Shown here in pieces: positions 12,580 through 21,923 of a stretch of DNA of 26,860 bases. The position numbers were made by a program, and so were the translations under genes. Every line of letters begins with the position of its first letter. The first letter of the stretch is position 1. Source of the stretch: DAOUFU01 sp034429275 (GTDB taxonomy: Bacteria; Chloroflexota; Anaerolineae; Aggregatilineales; Aggregatilineaceae); contig DAOUFU010000094.1 of NCBI GenBank assembly GCA_034429275.1, positions 1-26,860 on the forward strand. Reading direction: 5' to 3'. The notes beneath the pieces were generated by a model that saw only the letters and a list, made by a program, of their open reading frames with translations, was not told the DNA's origin and did not search any database.

Positions 12580-13359
12580 TTACCGGCGTATCTCTCGCCG
12601 GAGCGTCTCTGTCAGGCTGACAAATTCCGGCTGATGCATCAGGTCTAGCCCACGGGGACGCGGCAGCTGCACCGGCACGTCCGCCACGATCCTGCCCGGA
12701 CGCGGACTCATGACCAGCACCCTGTCGGCCAACAGCACCGCCTCCGGGATACTGTGTGTCACCATCAGTACCGTCTTACGGTAGCGCGCCCAGATGTGCA
12801 GCAGTTCTTCGCTCATCTGCTCGCGGGTCAGGGCATCCAATGCGCCGAATGGCTCATCGAGCAGCAGCACTTTAGGATAATGGATCAGCGCGCGACCAAT
12901 CGCAACTCGTTGAGCCATCCCGCCAGAGAGCGCCGCCGGATACACCTCGGCGAATCCGTCCAGGCCGGTCAGATCGAGCATAGCGTCCACGCGCCGTTCG
13001 ATCTCATCACGGGGCAGCCCTTCCAGTTCGAGAGGCAGCGACAGGTTGCGGTAGACCGTGCGCCAGGGCATCAGGTTCGCTTTCTGGAACACCACGCCTA
13101 CCCGGCGCTGCGCGCGCGTGAGAGGCTGACCCTCCAGCCAGACTTCGCCCTGATCCGGGTGCAGCAATCCAGCCAGTATGCGAAGCAGCGTGCTTTTGCC
13201 GCAGCCGCTCGGCCCCACAAGGCACACAAAAGACTCGCGCGGCAGGCACAGCGAAACATCATTTAGCGCCGCTATCCGGCCACCCGCGCCGACATACACA
13301 TGTGAGATATGCGCAGCCTCAAGGACTCCTTGATGATCGCCGTTTGCCTTCTCGTTCAT
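12580..13359 (-). CDS. ABC transporter ATPase (SsuB/TauB/ThiZ type)
   Basis: The 259-residue ATPase has Walker A GPSGCGKST (about 49-57), Q loop FQKANLMPWRTV, signature LSGGMAQRVAIGRAL, Walker B VLLLDEPFGALD and the switch histidine in MVTHSIPEA. The MPWRTV Q-loop context is typical of the nitrate/sulfonate/taurine/thiamine-precursor group. It starts 8 bp after the substrate-binding-protein stop and would power uptake with the permease encoded upstream. Substrate is not determined. Confidence 0.92.
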   Translation of the reverse strand: MNEKANGDHQGVLEAAHISHVYVGAGGRIAALNDVSLCLPRESFVCLVGPSGCGKSTLLRILAGLLHPDQGEVWLEGQPLTRAQRRVGVVFQKANLMPWRTVYRNLSLPLELEGLPRDEIERRVDAMLDLTGLDGFAEVYPAALSGGMAQRVAIGRALIHYPKVLLLDEPFGALDALTREQMSEELLHIWARYRKTVLMVTHSIPEAVLLADRVLVMSPRPGRIVADVPVQLPRPRGLDLMHQPEFVSLTETLRREIRR

Positions 13360-13367
13360 GAATCGAT

Positions 13368-14408
13368 TCAGTTCTGATCGCCAGGCTCTTGCGGCACAAA
13401 TTCGACCGTATACGCAGCGGTCAAATCTTCCAGTGGAGCGGCAAGCAAGCCGGTTTCAACCAGAATGGATTGAGTCAGTTCCCAGGATGCAGGATTGGTC
13501 ATCCCAATCTCGTCCGACCGCCACAGTTCGGTTGAGTTCTGAAGTACCTGGCGCTGGGTATCGTATTGGTCCTTTGGTAGATCGGTCACATACTTGGTCA
13601 CAGCCACCTGAAAAGCGGTGTCGGGATCATCCAGCGTCGCTTGAACGCCGCGCTGAAGCGCGCGCACCATGCCGCGCACAAGTTCGGGATCGCTGCGGAT
13701 CGTCTGCTCATTGGTGACCAGTCCGTTCGATACCAGCGGCGCGTAATCCGACACTTTGATCACATTAACCGGCGTGCACTGCCGCTCAATAGTCAGCGGT
13801 TCATTGGCGATATACACCACTGCCGCATCGACCTCGCCCGCGCAGATGCTGTCCGGGGCCGCGTAGCCAATCGAGCGAAGCTCACCCAGGTCATCCTCCG
13901 TCATTTCCGCCTGGCGCAGCAGTGCCCGCAGCCCGATATAACTGGCCCCGAAAGGTCCAGGAACTCCTACAACGCGCCCGGTCAGGTCAGCAGGTTGTGT
14001 GATCCCTTCCGCTGCTGGCGACACGATCCCCACCGGGAAATTGTGATACCACTCAAAAACATACACCACCGGGCGATTCTGACCGCGCGCCAGAATAACC
14101 TGCTCGCCGCTGATCAGCCCGAAGCGCAGGTCGCCCCTGGCGATCCGTTCCAGGCCGTCGGCCTCATTGCCGTGCTCAATCGTGATTGCGATCCCCTCGT
14201 CGGCAAAGTAGCCCTGCTCGATCGCCATGTACACAGGGGCAAACTGCACGCTGGGGATAAAACTCATGAACAAGGTCAGGTGCGTGATATCGCCCTCTGA
14301 ATCCTTCGCATCGTCGCGGGTCAACACGATTGCAGCAGCGAGTGCACCCACCACCAGCACAGCGATCAATCCCAGTTGTAGTTTTCGCGCACGTGATGAA
14401 GTCCGCAT
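13368..14408 (-). CDS. ABC substrate-binding protein, NMT1/THI5-like
   Basis: The 346-residue protein has a basic N-terminus and a membrane helix or uncleaved signal (about 10-29, LGLIAVLVVGALAAAIVL). The mature part starts HLTLFMSFIPSVQFAPVYMAIEQGYFADEGI, the hallmark of NMT1/THI5-like periplasmic-binding proteins, and continues with typical GEQVILARGQ and GVPGPFGASYIGLRALL segments. Members bind thiamine pyrimidine precursors, sulfonates, nitrate or riboflavin; I cannot choose from sequence. No lipobox cysteine is seen, so it is probably membrane-tethered by the N-terminal helix. It lies 60 bp after the permease gene and 8 bp before the ATPase gene. Confidence 0.88.
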   Translation of the reverse strand: MRTSSRARKLQLGLIAVLVVGALAAAIVLTRDDAKDSEGDITHLTLFMSFIPSVQFAPVYMAIEQGYFADEGIAITIEHGNEADGLERIARGDLRFGLISGEQVILARGQNRPVVYVFEWYHNFPVGIVSPAAEGITQPADLTGRVVGVPGPFGASYIGLRALLRQAEMTEDDLGELRSIGYAAPDSICAGEVDAAVVYIANEPLTIERQCTPVNVIKVSDYAPLVSNGLVTNEQTIRSDPELVRGMVRALQRGVQATLDDPDTAFQVAVTKYVTDLPKDQYDTQRQVLQNSTELWRSDEIGMTNPASWELTQSILVETGLLAAPLEDLTAAYTVEFVPQEPGDQN

Positions 14409-14468
14409 GGTGATTATCCTGCCTTTTAGAATCGTACAGTGGAAACACGTAACGGTGGGGCGCTGTCA

Positions 14469-15311
14469 TCAGCGCACATCGACTTCTTCGGTGTGCTGCC
14501 AGTGCAGGACGATTCGCTCGACCCAGGCCGCCAGTCCATACAACACCAGTGCCAGCGCTGTCAGCGTGAACACGGCAGCGATCACCAGCGGCGTATCATA
14601 CACGCCGCGCCCAAAGTTGATCAAGTATCCCAGGCCCTCGCTGGCACTCACGAATTCACCCACGACGGCCCCAATGACCGAAAGCGTCGCGCTCACTTTC
14701 AACCCACCGATGACGACCGGCATCGCGGCAGGCAGGTCGAGATGCAAAAACGTCTGCCAGGGAGAGGCCTCCAGCGCGCGCATCAGGTCGCGCAGCTCGG
14801 CGGGAATGCTGCGAATGCCCAGCACCGTATTGACCAGCATCGGGAAAAACACAATCAGGGCGCAAACCAGGACTTTGCTGGTGATGCCCGCCCCAAACCA
14901 GATGATGAGCAGCGGGGCTATAGCCACAATCGGCACCGCCTGGAGCGCGACCAGGTACGGGGTCAGAGTGTAGGCTACGATCCGGTTTTTGGCGATCCAG
15001 TACCCCAGCCCAAACGCCGTGGCCACTCCCGCAATCAATCCGGTGAGCACTTCGCGCAGGGTGACCGCCGTATGCCGCAGCAGTGAACCATCCGAAGCCA
15101 GGCTCCACCATCGCTCGGCGGCACTCATTGGAGTGGGCACAATGAATCGGGCATACCAGCCGGTTTCGGCCACCCCCGCCCACACGGCGAGAAGCGCCGC
15201 CCCAAAGACCGGCGCGAGCAGCCAATGCCAGGGAACACGCTCCCACAGGCGCGCCCGCTGGCGTGTCTGCAGATCGCCCCAAGCGGGGCGCTCATTCATC
15301 CTCGTCATCAT
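14469..15311 (-). CDS. ABC transporter permease (SsuC/TauC/ThiX type)
   Basis: The 280-residue integral membrane protein has about six membrane segments and the cytoplasmic coupling motif EASPWQTFLHLDLPAAMP (about residues 180-197), the EAA-type loop that contacts the ATPase. The start is uncertain among 15311, 15308 and 15299. Using 15311 it overlaps the end of the DUF2007 gene by 20 bp; using 15299 it overlaps by 8 bp in the context ATGAATGA. Overlap with the upstream gene implies co-translation. It forms a complete importer with the binding protein and ATPase encoded next. Confidence 0.9.
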   Translation of the reverse strand: MMTRMNERPAWGDLQTRQRARLWERVPWHWLLAPVFGAALLAVWAGVAETGWYARFIVPTPMSAAERWWSLASDGSLLRHTAVTLREVLTGLIAGVATAFGLGYWIAKNRIVAYTLTPYLVALQAVPIVAIAPLLIIWFGAGITSKVLVCALIVFFPMLVNTVLGIRSIPAELRDLMRALEASPWQTFLHLDLPAAMPVVIGGLKVSATLSVIGAVVGEFVSASEGLGYLINFGRGVYDTPLVIAAVFTLTALALVLYGLAAWVERIVLHWQHTEEVDVR

Positions 15312-15657
15312 CCGCTATCTCAGAAGATAGACCTTCGTCAAGCTCTGGAAACAAGTCATTTTCGGCATCAAGTAGCGCCAGTGCTTCGGCGTAATAGATT
15401 TCTGGCACCGCCACAGTGACCGCCCCCAACATCCCAACCGTGAGCGGCAGGGCACTGCTGCCCGCCGCTTCACGGTAGAGATAGACAGGGATTCGCGCGG
15501 CGCGCAGCAGCCCGGCGATCACTTCTGCGTTCACCAGGCCACCGACTTCCGCCACCACATACCAGATGCTGCCGTCCGGCCCATGCAGAATCATCGCGTG
15601 CTGCGGATCGGGAGCCTCCGGCAGATCATACGTGCCCTTCTCGTCGTGATCGTCCAT
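15292..15657 (-). CDS. DUF2007-domain protein
   Basis: The 121-residue product (ATG at 15657; an upstream in-frame GTG at 15693 is an alternative) contains the DUF2007 core VAEVGGLVNAEVIAGLLRAARIPVYL, followed by VTVAVPEIYYAEALALLD. This small ferredoxin-like fold is annotated as a putative signal-transducing domain without known partners. The C-terminus is strongly acidic (ADDDEDE). Its stop overlaps the permease start, so it is the first gene of the ABC operon in translation terms. A link to transporter control is only positional. Confidence 0.82.
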   Translation of the reverse strand: MDDHDEKGTYDLPEAPDPQHAMILHGPDGSIWYVVAEVGGLVNAEVIAGLLRAARIPVYLYREAAGSSALPLTVGMLGAVTVAVPEIYYAEALALLDAENDLFPELDEGLSSEIADDDEDE

Positions 15658-15723
15658 GACCTTCAATCCGCCGAAGCGAACATTCCGCCGCACGGTCGCA
15701 TCTGGTTTGAGCCACCACTCACG

Positions 15724-16245
15724 CTACGATTCGGTGATCTTGACCGACTTCAATACATCGCCGGGCTGCGAGGCGCGCATGGGATCGCGTTCGCGGATCG
15801 CCATCAGGACTGCCAGGCTGGCCTGGTCTTTGACTTTTCCGAATACCCCATGCTTGCCGTCCAGGTGCGGTGTCGCCACGTGGGTGATGAAGAACTGGCT
15901 GCCATTGGTGTTCGGCCCGGCATTCGCCATGCTCAAGACTCCAGGCCCATCGTGCCGAAGGCTCAGCGCACCCTTCTCGTCGTTGAACTTATAGCCGGGA
16001 CCGCCGCGCCCGCTGCCAGTCGGATCGCCCCCTTGAGCCATGAAATTCTTGATCACCCGGTGAAAAGTCGTGCCGTCGTAATAGCCCTGGCGCGCCAGGA
16101 ACACGAAGTTGTTCACCGTGATCGGGGCTTCTTTGGCGAACAACTCCACGACAATATTGCCATGCTCGGTCTCAAACGTAGCTGTATAGTGCTTATTGGG
16201 ATCGATCTCCATCGCAGGCGGTGCGTCGAACTGCTTGGTCATCAT
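15724..16245 (-). CDS. Peptidyl-prolyl cis-trans isomerase (cyclophilin type)
   Basis: The 173-residue protein has the cyclophilin motifs FHRVIKNFMAQGGDPTGSGRGGPGY (about 61-85; catalytic Arg in FHRV), LSMANAGPNTNGSQFFIT (about 104-121) and HLDGKHGVFGKV. It lacks a signal peptide, so it is cytoplasmic. AAGGAC precedes the ATG. It speeds proline isomerisation in folding proteins. It lies between the M20 peptidase and DUF2007 genes on the same strand with 66-67 bp gaps. Confidence 0.95.
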   Translation of the reverse strand: MMTKQFDAPPAMEIDPNKHYTATFETEHGNIVVELFAKEAPITVNNFVFLARQGYYDGTTFHRVIKNFMAQGGDPTGSGRGGPGYKFNDEKGALSLRHDGPGVLSMANAGPNTNGSQFFITHVATPHLDGKHGVFGKVKDQASLAVLMAIRERDPMRASQPGDVLKSVKITES

Positions 16246-16312
16246 CTTGTCCTTATCTCAATATCCGGAACATGTAGTCCAGAGTCTAGCAAAAGAGGCC
16301 CTCTTCAGGCTC

Positions 16313-17683
16313 TCAGGCGTCAAGCTGAGCGAAGTAATCCAGAAAAGCCGCCGTGAACCGCATCGACTCGAAGTAGTCTTTGACCAGGATGTTCTCGTTT
16401 GGCGAATGTGCGCGAATATTCGGGTGCCATGTCGCACCGGCGAAGATCGCCGGAATGCCCAGGAGTGTGCTCAAGGGATAGATCGGGCCGCTGCCCGCAT
16501 ACCAGGGAAAAACAATCGGCGTCTTGCCCCAGATCGACTCGCTGGCCGCAACGGCTGCGCGTTCGGCGAGGCTCCCCGCCGGTGATGCGGCAAAATGCTC
16601 GGACCCCAAATCGGTGATGGTGATATCTGTGAAGCCGCGCCGGTCCAGGTGTTCCCGCAGGAGTCGCAGTGCCAGTTCAGGTGTCAGACCGCGCACCAGC
16701 CGGAAATCGAGCTTGGCCGTTGCTTCAGCGGGCAGAACGGTTTTGGAACCAGCCCCACCGTACCCCGAATGGATGCCACAGATGGTGATCGTCGGCGCGG
16801 AAAAATATCGGCGGCGAGCTTCATGAGCGCTCAGCCCATTCACCCAGGCAGCAAATCCGTACCGTTCCCGCATGGCCTCGAACGGCATCGGGATCGAGTC
16901 GATGCGTGCCCCGTCTTCGTCGGTCAACGCGTCCACGTGGTCGAGATACCCATCCAATGTGATGGTGTCATCCGGCGCTTTGAGTGTGCTCAACGCCCAG
17001 ACCAACCGCCACGCCGGGTTGACCACAATCGGCGCGACCGATGAATGCAGATCATGGCTTGGTCCCGTGCAGCGCAGCTCAAAGTAGCCCAGCCCTTTTC
17101 CGCCCAGGCCAAAAGTCGGGCGACCTTCCTCATCGTAACCGCCACCTTCCCACAGCAGGCCATCGGCACGCAGCATTTCGGCGTGCGCTTTCACCCAATC
17201 CGTCAGGTGGATACTCCCGATCTCTTCTTCGCCTTCGACCACCCACTTGATACGAACCGGCAGTTCACCCTGGGTCGCCTGCCAGGCTTCCACGGCCTGA
17301 ATACGCGAGAGCAGTTCGCCCTTATCATCCGACGTGCCCCGCCCATAGATCACGCCATCCTCGATCACCATCTCGAACGGTGGCGTATCCCACAGCTCGA
17401 TCGGGTCTTCGGGCTGCACGTCGTAGTGGTTATAGATCATCAGCGTGCGAGCAGCGTCTTTTGGTCCAAGCTCAGCGTAAACAACCGGTGAACCGGGCGT
17501 CTCGAAAAGGGTGACTTCGGCACCCAATCGGCGCAATCGCCCGGCGACGAGCGCGGCCATTTCGGGTACACCTCGCCCATCCGCCGCCACGCTGACCTGG
17601 CCGATGAATTGGCCGAACTCCGCCAGGAACGCAGCGCGGTGAGCATCAAGATAATCTTCAAACGCCTGTGCATGGTATGGCAT
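16313..17683 (-). CDS. M20 family dipeptidase/metallopeptidase
   Basis: The ATG at 17683 gives a 456-residue protein beginning MPYHAQAFEDYLDAHR; the longer frame upstream overlaps the end of the previous gene region and has no family features. Metal-binding motifs are YNHYDVQPED, GRGTSDDKGE, VEGEEEIGS and the C-terminal RAHSPNENI. The lid/dimerisation domain lies between (about 180-350). It most resembles the cytosolic CNDP/PepV-like dipeptidases. It follows the adenosine-kinase-family gene by 55 bp. Substrate range is unknown. Confidence 0.92.
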   Translation of the reverse strand: MPYHAQAFEDYLDAHRAAFLAEFGQFIGQVSVAADGRGVPEMAALVAGRLRRLGAEVTLFETPGSPVVYAELGPKDAARTLMIYNHYDVQPEDPIELWDTPPFEMVIEDGVIYGRGTSDDKGELLSRIQAVEAWQATQGELPVRIKWVVEGEEEIGSIHLTDWVKAHAEMLRADGLLWEGGGYDEEGRPTFGLGGKGLGYFELRCTGPSHDLHSSVAPIVVNPAWRLVWALSTLKAPDDTITLDGYLDHVDALTDEDGARIDSIPMPFEAMRERYGFAAWVNGLSAHEARRRYFSAPTITICGIHSGYGGAGSKTVLPAEATAKLDFRLVRGLTPELALRLLREHLDRRGFTDITITDLGSEHFAASPAGSLAERAAVAASESIWGKTPIVFPWYAGSGPIYPLSTLLGIPAIFAGATWHPNIRAHSPNENILVKDYFESMRFTAAFLDYFAQLDA

Positions 17684-17738
17684 AACGATAGCCTGAATCC
17701 TTATCTGTGTCTGATTTCCGCCAACCCGGCCTGGCTTA

Positions 17739-18227
17739 TTAGCCCAGCTTATACCCAAAACGGCGCAGCAGTCCCTTCCGCCACGCGATCCCCTCTTCGT
17801 CCTCGACACCCTTACTGGCCGAACCGTCGATCACACCCAGGATGCCACGACCTTGTTCGGTCTCGGCCACAATGACCTGGGTCGGGTTGGCCGTCGCGCA
17901 AAACAGGCGCACGACTTCTGGAACACCCTTCACGGCATGCAGCACGTTGATCGGGAAAAACCCCTCGCCCAGGAATAAAATGAAGCTGTGTCCCGCCGAA
18001 AGAGCCTGCGCATTCTGTACTGCCAGGTCGATCATCGCCTGGTCTGTGCCGGAATAGCGGATGAGGCACGCGCCGGATGCTTCGCAAAACGCCAGCCCAA
18101 ACTTGATCCCTGGCACTGCCGTCACCAGCGCCTCGTGCAAATCCTCCACCGTTTTGATGAAGTGACTCTGCCCCAGGAGGAAATTGATCGCTTCCGGCTT
18201 TTCAATGGTTCCCAGCTTAAGTTCCAT
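17739..18227 (-). CDS. Adenosine-specific kinase family protein (DUF355/COG1839)
   Basis: The 162-residue protein starts MELKLGTIEKPEAINFLLGQSHFIKTVEDL and contains KFGLAFCEASGACLIRYSGTD, AGHSFILFLGEGFFPINVLHAVKGVPEVVRLFCATANP and GILGVIDGSASKGVE, matching the adenosine-specific kinase family along its full length. The family name comes from structural genomics; the reaction in vivo is poorly established. AAAGGGG lies directly upstream of the ATG. It precedes the M20 peptidase gene on the same strand. Confidence 0.88.
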   Translation of the reverse strand: MELKLGTIEKPEAINFLLGQSHFIKTVEDLHEALVTAVPGIKFGLAFCEASGACLIRYSGTDQAMIDLAVQNAQALSAGHSFILFLGEGFFPINVLHAVKGVPEVVRLFCATANPTQVIVAETEQGRGILGVIDGSASKGVEDEEGIAWRKGLLRRFGYKLG

Positions 18228-18327
18228 GCTTCGCCCCTTTCACATGCCTGTGAACATCGCTCTGCTGCCAGTGCCGCATAGCATAACTTGTTCTGACACA
18301 AGGTCAACCCTTGTGCCGGCTGACCAC

Positions 18328-18354
18328 ACAAAAAACCCGCCGGACTCGGCGGGT
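18328..18354 (-). terminator. Rho-independent terminator after the 18385 gene
   Basis: On the minus strand an 8-bp stem ACCCGCCG / CGGCGGGT (18347-18354, 18335-18342) with loop AGTC is followed by TTTTTT. It separates the small membrane protein gene from the adenosine-kinase-family gene. Confidence 0.88.
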
Positions 18355-18384
18355 CTGGGTCAACATGCAGGCTGCGCCGTGCAA

Positions 18385-18651
18385 TCAGGCATCCTGGGGT
18401 TTTTCAGCCTCTTGGCCAGAATCCTCGTCTGTGTCTTCCCAGCTGACGATATAGATACACAACCCGGCCACGGCCACAGTCGCCACAATCAACGCGATCC
18501 AGTTCCCGGTCGTCAAGCCGACATCGCGCGCTTCGTAAGCCAGCAGTGCGACACATCCCAACGCCAGCACAATCCAGGCCGTAACACGCGGCCACGTGTT
18601 CACCAGGGTCCACAACGCATTGATTCCCGGCAGTTGCTTCAAACGTTCCAC
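18385..18651 (-). CDS. Small two-helix membrane protein
   Basis: The 88-residue product has two membrane segments (about 24-41 and 49-68) and an acidic cytoplasmic or external tail (EDTDEDSGQEAEKPQDA). No family is recognised. It starts 24 bp after the coaE stop and is followed by a strong terminator, so it is the last gene of that transcript. Confidence 0.7.
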   Translation of the reverse strand: MERLKQLPGINALWTLVNTWPRVTAWIVLALGCVALLAYEARDVGLTTGNWIALIVATVAVAGLCIYIVSWEDTDEDSGQEAEKPQDA

Positions 18652-18675
18652 TCAACACCTCGTCTTAACCATGCA

Positions 18676-19851
18676 CTAGAGCGGCTTCAGCACCCGCTCA
18701 GCGCGCAGCTTCTTCGCCAGAATCTGTGTTCCATCCGGCTGAGCCTCGCGTACCGCCTCGCGCCAGGCTGGAACTTTGATATCATCCATCGTCTGCCGCT
18801 CGTATCCCTCACGCACAAACACATCGATCAGCGCCGGGGATTCGTTGTGCGGCAGGAAGACATACCCCACCTCGCTCTGCAGTTCCTTCGAGGCGTTCTC
18901 GATGGCATGAATCAGCGGCGGAGCCACCGAAGCGACCGGAGCGCGCTGGTCGATCAGAAACTCGTCTACACGGGTTACCAGGTTTTCTACCAAAAAACCC
19001 ACCAACCCAACCGGCTGATCGCCCGCCATCGCTAACATGTAGGATTTCTGGCCAAACGCCATGAGCACATCCATATTGCTCATTTCTTTGCCGGTGTTGG
19101 CTTTGATGACCCGCGCGATGACGTCCGCGTTCTTGGGCATCCCCCGCACAATGTCCAACGATGTGATCGTCATTTTTTGCGCGCTGGGCGGCTCAGCCTT
19201 CACTTCGACGTGCTGCACTGTGTGCTGCACTGCCGACTCTTCCGCGGACCCGGTGATCTTCGACCAGGCAGCCTGCACCTGTGCCCAGGTTTCCTCAGGA
19301 GTGCCGTTGTTGTTGATCACCACGTGCGCCCGCGCCAGCTTTTCGGCCTGCGGGTTCTGCACGCGAATGCGTTTCAGCGCCTCGAGTTCGGTCAATCCGC
19401 GCGCGGCGAGGCGTTCTTTCTGCTTCTCTTCGCTGGCATCCACCACCCAGATCGTATCCATCTGGTCAGCCAGTTGCCCTTCCAGCAGCTTGATCGCCTC
19501 CACCACCACCACTTTGTGGCGTGCGCGTTGAATCAGCGTATCGATGGCCCGACCAATAATCGGATGGGTGATCGCTTCGAGCCGGGCAAGTGCTTCGGGA
19601 TGAGCGAAGGCTACCGCGCCCAACTTCGATCGGTCGATCCGTTGATCCTTATCCAAAATCCACTGGCCGAAGGTGATTACCGTCGGCTTGTAGGCTGGCG
19701 CACCGGGAGCCATTGCCTGGTGAGCCAGACCATCAGCATCAATCGTATAAGCGCCCAGGTGCTCCAACATGCGGCGTACGAGACTCTTGCCCGTCGCAAT
19801 GTTCCCCGTGAGGCCGATCACATATTTTCCATCCCAACGACCCACGGCCAT
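18676..19851 (-). CDS. coaE: Dephospho-CoA kinase fused to a GNAT-like domain
   Basis: The 391-residue protein begins with a CoaE domain (about 8-205): P loop GLTGNIATGKS (13-23), DADGLAH, the HP in AITHPIIG, and the lid QKERLAARGLT. It would phosphorylate dephospho-CoA in the last step of CoA synthesis. An acidic/polar linker (about 206-226) leads to a C-terminal region (about 227-391) with the pattern of a GNAT N-acetyltransferase (MLAMAGDQPVGLVGFLVE, later LIDVFVREGYERQ). Ordinary CoaE is about 200 residues, so this is nearly double. The linked domain might use or sense acetyl-CoA, but its acetyl-CoA loop is not canonical. Confidence 0.85.
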   Translation of the reverse strand: MAVGRWDGKYVIGLTGNIATGKSLVRRMLEHLGAYTIDADGLAHQAMAPGAPAYKPTVITFGQWILDKDQRIDRSKLGAVAFAHPEALARLEAITHPIIGRAIDTLIQRARHKVVVVEAIKLLEGQLADQMDTIWVVDASEEKQKERLAARGLTELEALKRIRVQNPQAEKLARAHVVINNNGTPEETWAQVQAAWSKITGSAEESAVQHTVQHVEVKAEPPSAQKMTITSLDIVRGMPKNADVIARVIKANTGKEMSNMDVLMAFGQKSYMLAMAGDQPVGLVGFLVENLVTRVDEFLIDQRAPVASVAPPLIHAIENASKELQSEVGYVFLPHNESPALIDVFVREGYERQTMDDIKVPAWREAVREAQPDGTQILAKKLRAERVLKPL

Positions 19852-19948
19852 CCCTCCCCATCATCTCGCACAACACAAACGGCAGTATTTCACTCATGCG
19901 CTCATTGTAACTTGGGCCACGTTTTGGAGCAAGCAGGCAAGACTGAAC

Positions 19949-21868
19949 CTATTCCAATTCAGACAGCAGTTCCCATTCGCGCATGACAGCGTCAAGTTCG
20001 GCCTCGGCAGCAGTATAGGACTCGCCCAGGATGCGCACTTGCTCAACCTCTCCCGAACTGCTGGCACGGCCCAACTCGCTTGAAAGAGCTGCCAGGCGGT
20101 TCTCCAGGTCATGAATCGCCTGCTCAACCTCAGCCAGACGGCGCTGACGCTGGTAAGCAGACAGGCGCGGGCGATCCGATGCCGCCGCGCGTGTTGATGG
20201 AGTAAGCCGCTGCCCGGTTGCCGCCCCATTGATCTCTCTGGCTTCGCGCTCTAGCTGCCGCTGCTGTTCGCGCGCCTGAAGGAACTCCTGATAAGTCCCC
20301 TCAAACACGGTCATCTTGCCGGGCTGCACATCCCAGATTTGAGTTGCCAGCGCGTCGATCAGGTAACGATCATGGCTGACCAACAAAATCGTGCCGCTAA
20401 ACGCACTGAGCACATCCTGCAAAATTTCCTGACTCGGAATATCCAGGTGATTCGTCGGCTCATCCAACAGCAGGAAATTCGCCCCATCCAGCGACAGCTT
20501 GGCCAGCGCAAGCCGCCCGCGCTCACCGCCGCTCAGCGTGCTGACCGGGCGAAAGACATCATCGCCGGTGAACAAAAACGACGCGAGATAGTTCCTGGCC
20601 TCACCCAACGGCAGATTGCGCACGGTGAGCAGCTCATCCAGCACGCTGTTTTCCGCCTTCAACCCTTCGTGTGCCTGCGCAAAATAGCCGGGCTGAACCG
20701 CCGCCCCCAGCCGCGATGTGCCGCTGATCGGCTCAAGGTTACCCAACAGTGTTTTGAGCAAGGTCGTTTTTCCCGCCCCGTTAGGGCCAATCACTGCCGC
20801 AACTTCGCGCCGGTAGAGTGTGATATCGGGCACTCGCACCAGGGGGCGTGCCGGATCATAGCCACACACCAGGTCATAGGTCATCAACACCTTTTCGCCG
20901 CTGCGTAAGTCGGCCCTCAGATTGAGGTGAATACGGTGCTCATCGCGCGGCTTGAACAGCAACCGCTCGCGTTTCAGTCGTTCCAGGCGGCGCAGTCGTC
21001 CTTTGGCCTGAGTCGTGTTCTGCCCGGCCATATTACGCCGGATATATTCCTCTTCCTTGGCGATGTATTCCTGCTGGGCCTCATATTCCTTCAGACGGCG
21101 TTCATAACGTTCCTGGCGCTGGGCGAGGTAATGGCTGTAGTTGCCCCGGTAAACCTCAATGCCCCCCCAGGCCATCTCCCAAATCGTATCAATCACATGG
21201 TCCATGAAATACCGGTCGTGGCTGACCACCAGCAGCGCGCCCGGCCACGTCTTGAGGAAGCTTTCCAACCATTCGACCGCGTCGATGTCTAGATGATTGG
21301 TCGGCTCATCCAGTACCAGCAACTGAGGCGATTCCAGTAGCAGGCGCGCCAGCAACGCCCGCGTTTGCTGCCCGCCGGAAAGGTGCGCCAACGGCATCTG
21401 GTACTCATCCTCACCGAAGCCCAACCCTTGCAGCACCTGGCGGGTGCGCGTCTCGTAGGAATACCCACCATCGAGATCGAACTGCTGCTCCAGCCGCCCG
21501 TAGCGCTCTACCAACTCATCCAGCGCTGCACCTTCTACCTGCCCCATCTGCTCGGCGAGCGCAGCCAACTGCCGCTCGCGGGCGCGCAAGTCTTCAAAAG
21601 CGGTCATCATCTCGTCCCACACCGTCCGCTGGCTGACCAGTTGCGGGCGCTGTGGCAGGTACCCAATGGTGAGTCCGCGCATATGATTTACGGTGCCGGC
21701 GGACGGTTCTTCGCGCTTGATCAGGACTTCGAGCAAAGTCGTTTTGCCGATGCCGTTCGACCCCACCAGCGCGATCTTTGCGCCGTGGGGAATCTCCACC
21801 GAGATGCCGTCGAATATGTCATTTGGCCCGAAGGCCTTGCCCAGGTTGTTCGCATTCAGAACAGCCAT
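19949..21868 (-). CDS. ABC-F family ATPase (translation-associated)
   Basis: The ATG at 21868 (MAVLNANNLGKAFG) is chosen because the promoter at 21929 and family alignment both exclude the longer upstream frame. The 639-residue soluble protein has two ATPase cassettes: Walker A GSNGIGKTT and GPNGAGKTT, signatures LSGGQQTRALLA and LSGGERGRLALA, and Walker B LLVLDEPTNHLD and LLLDEPTNHLD. They are joined by an Arg/Glu-rich linker (YIRRNMAGQNTTQAKGRLRRLERLKRERL is its core). A C-terminal coiled coil (about 560-639) resembles Uup/YfmM-type members. ABC-F proteins act on the ribosome, not in transport. No antibiotic-resistance specificity can be inferred. Confidence 0.93.
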   Translation of the reverse strand: MAVLNANNLGKAFGPNDIFDGISVEIPHGAKIALVGSNGIGKTTLLEVLIKREEPSAGTVNHMRGLTIGYLPQRPQLVSQRTVWDEMMTAFEDLRARERQLAALAEQMGQVEGAALDELVERYGRLEQQFDLDGGYSYETRTRQVLQGLGFGEDEYQMPLAHLSGGQQTRALLARLLLESPQLLVLDEPTNHLDIDAVEWLESFLKTWPGALLVVSHDRYFMDHVIDTIWEMAWGGIEVYRGNYSHYLAQRQERYERRLKEYEAQQEYIAKEEEYIRRNMAGQNTTQAKGRLRRLERLKRERLLFKPRDEHRIHLNLRADLRSGEKVLMTYDLVCGYDPARPLVRVPDITLYRREVAAVIGPNGAGKTTLLKTLLGNLEPISGTSRLGAAVQPGYFAQAHEGLKAENSVLDELLTVRNLPLGEARNYLASFLFTGDDVFRPVSTLSGGERGRLALAKLSLDGANFLLLDEPTNHLDIPSQEILQDVLSAFSGTILLVSHDRYLIDALATQIWDVQPGKMTVFEGTYQEFLQAREQQRQLEREAREINGAATGQRLTPSTRAAASDRPRLSAYQRQRRLAEVEQAIHDLENRLAALSSELGRASSSGEVEQVRILGESYTAAEAELDAVMREWELLSELE

Positions 21869-21923
21869 GATATGTTCCGCCAGAAATTTCCAATATGATC
21901 CGGTACCGTTCGCACAGAGCCGC

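Noticed and set aside
16270..16312. Terminator between the M20 peptidase and cyclophilin genes
   Set aside because: The small AAGAG/CTCTT stem with a 3-nt loop is too weak and its T run overlaps the stem.
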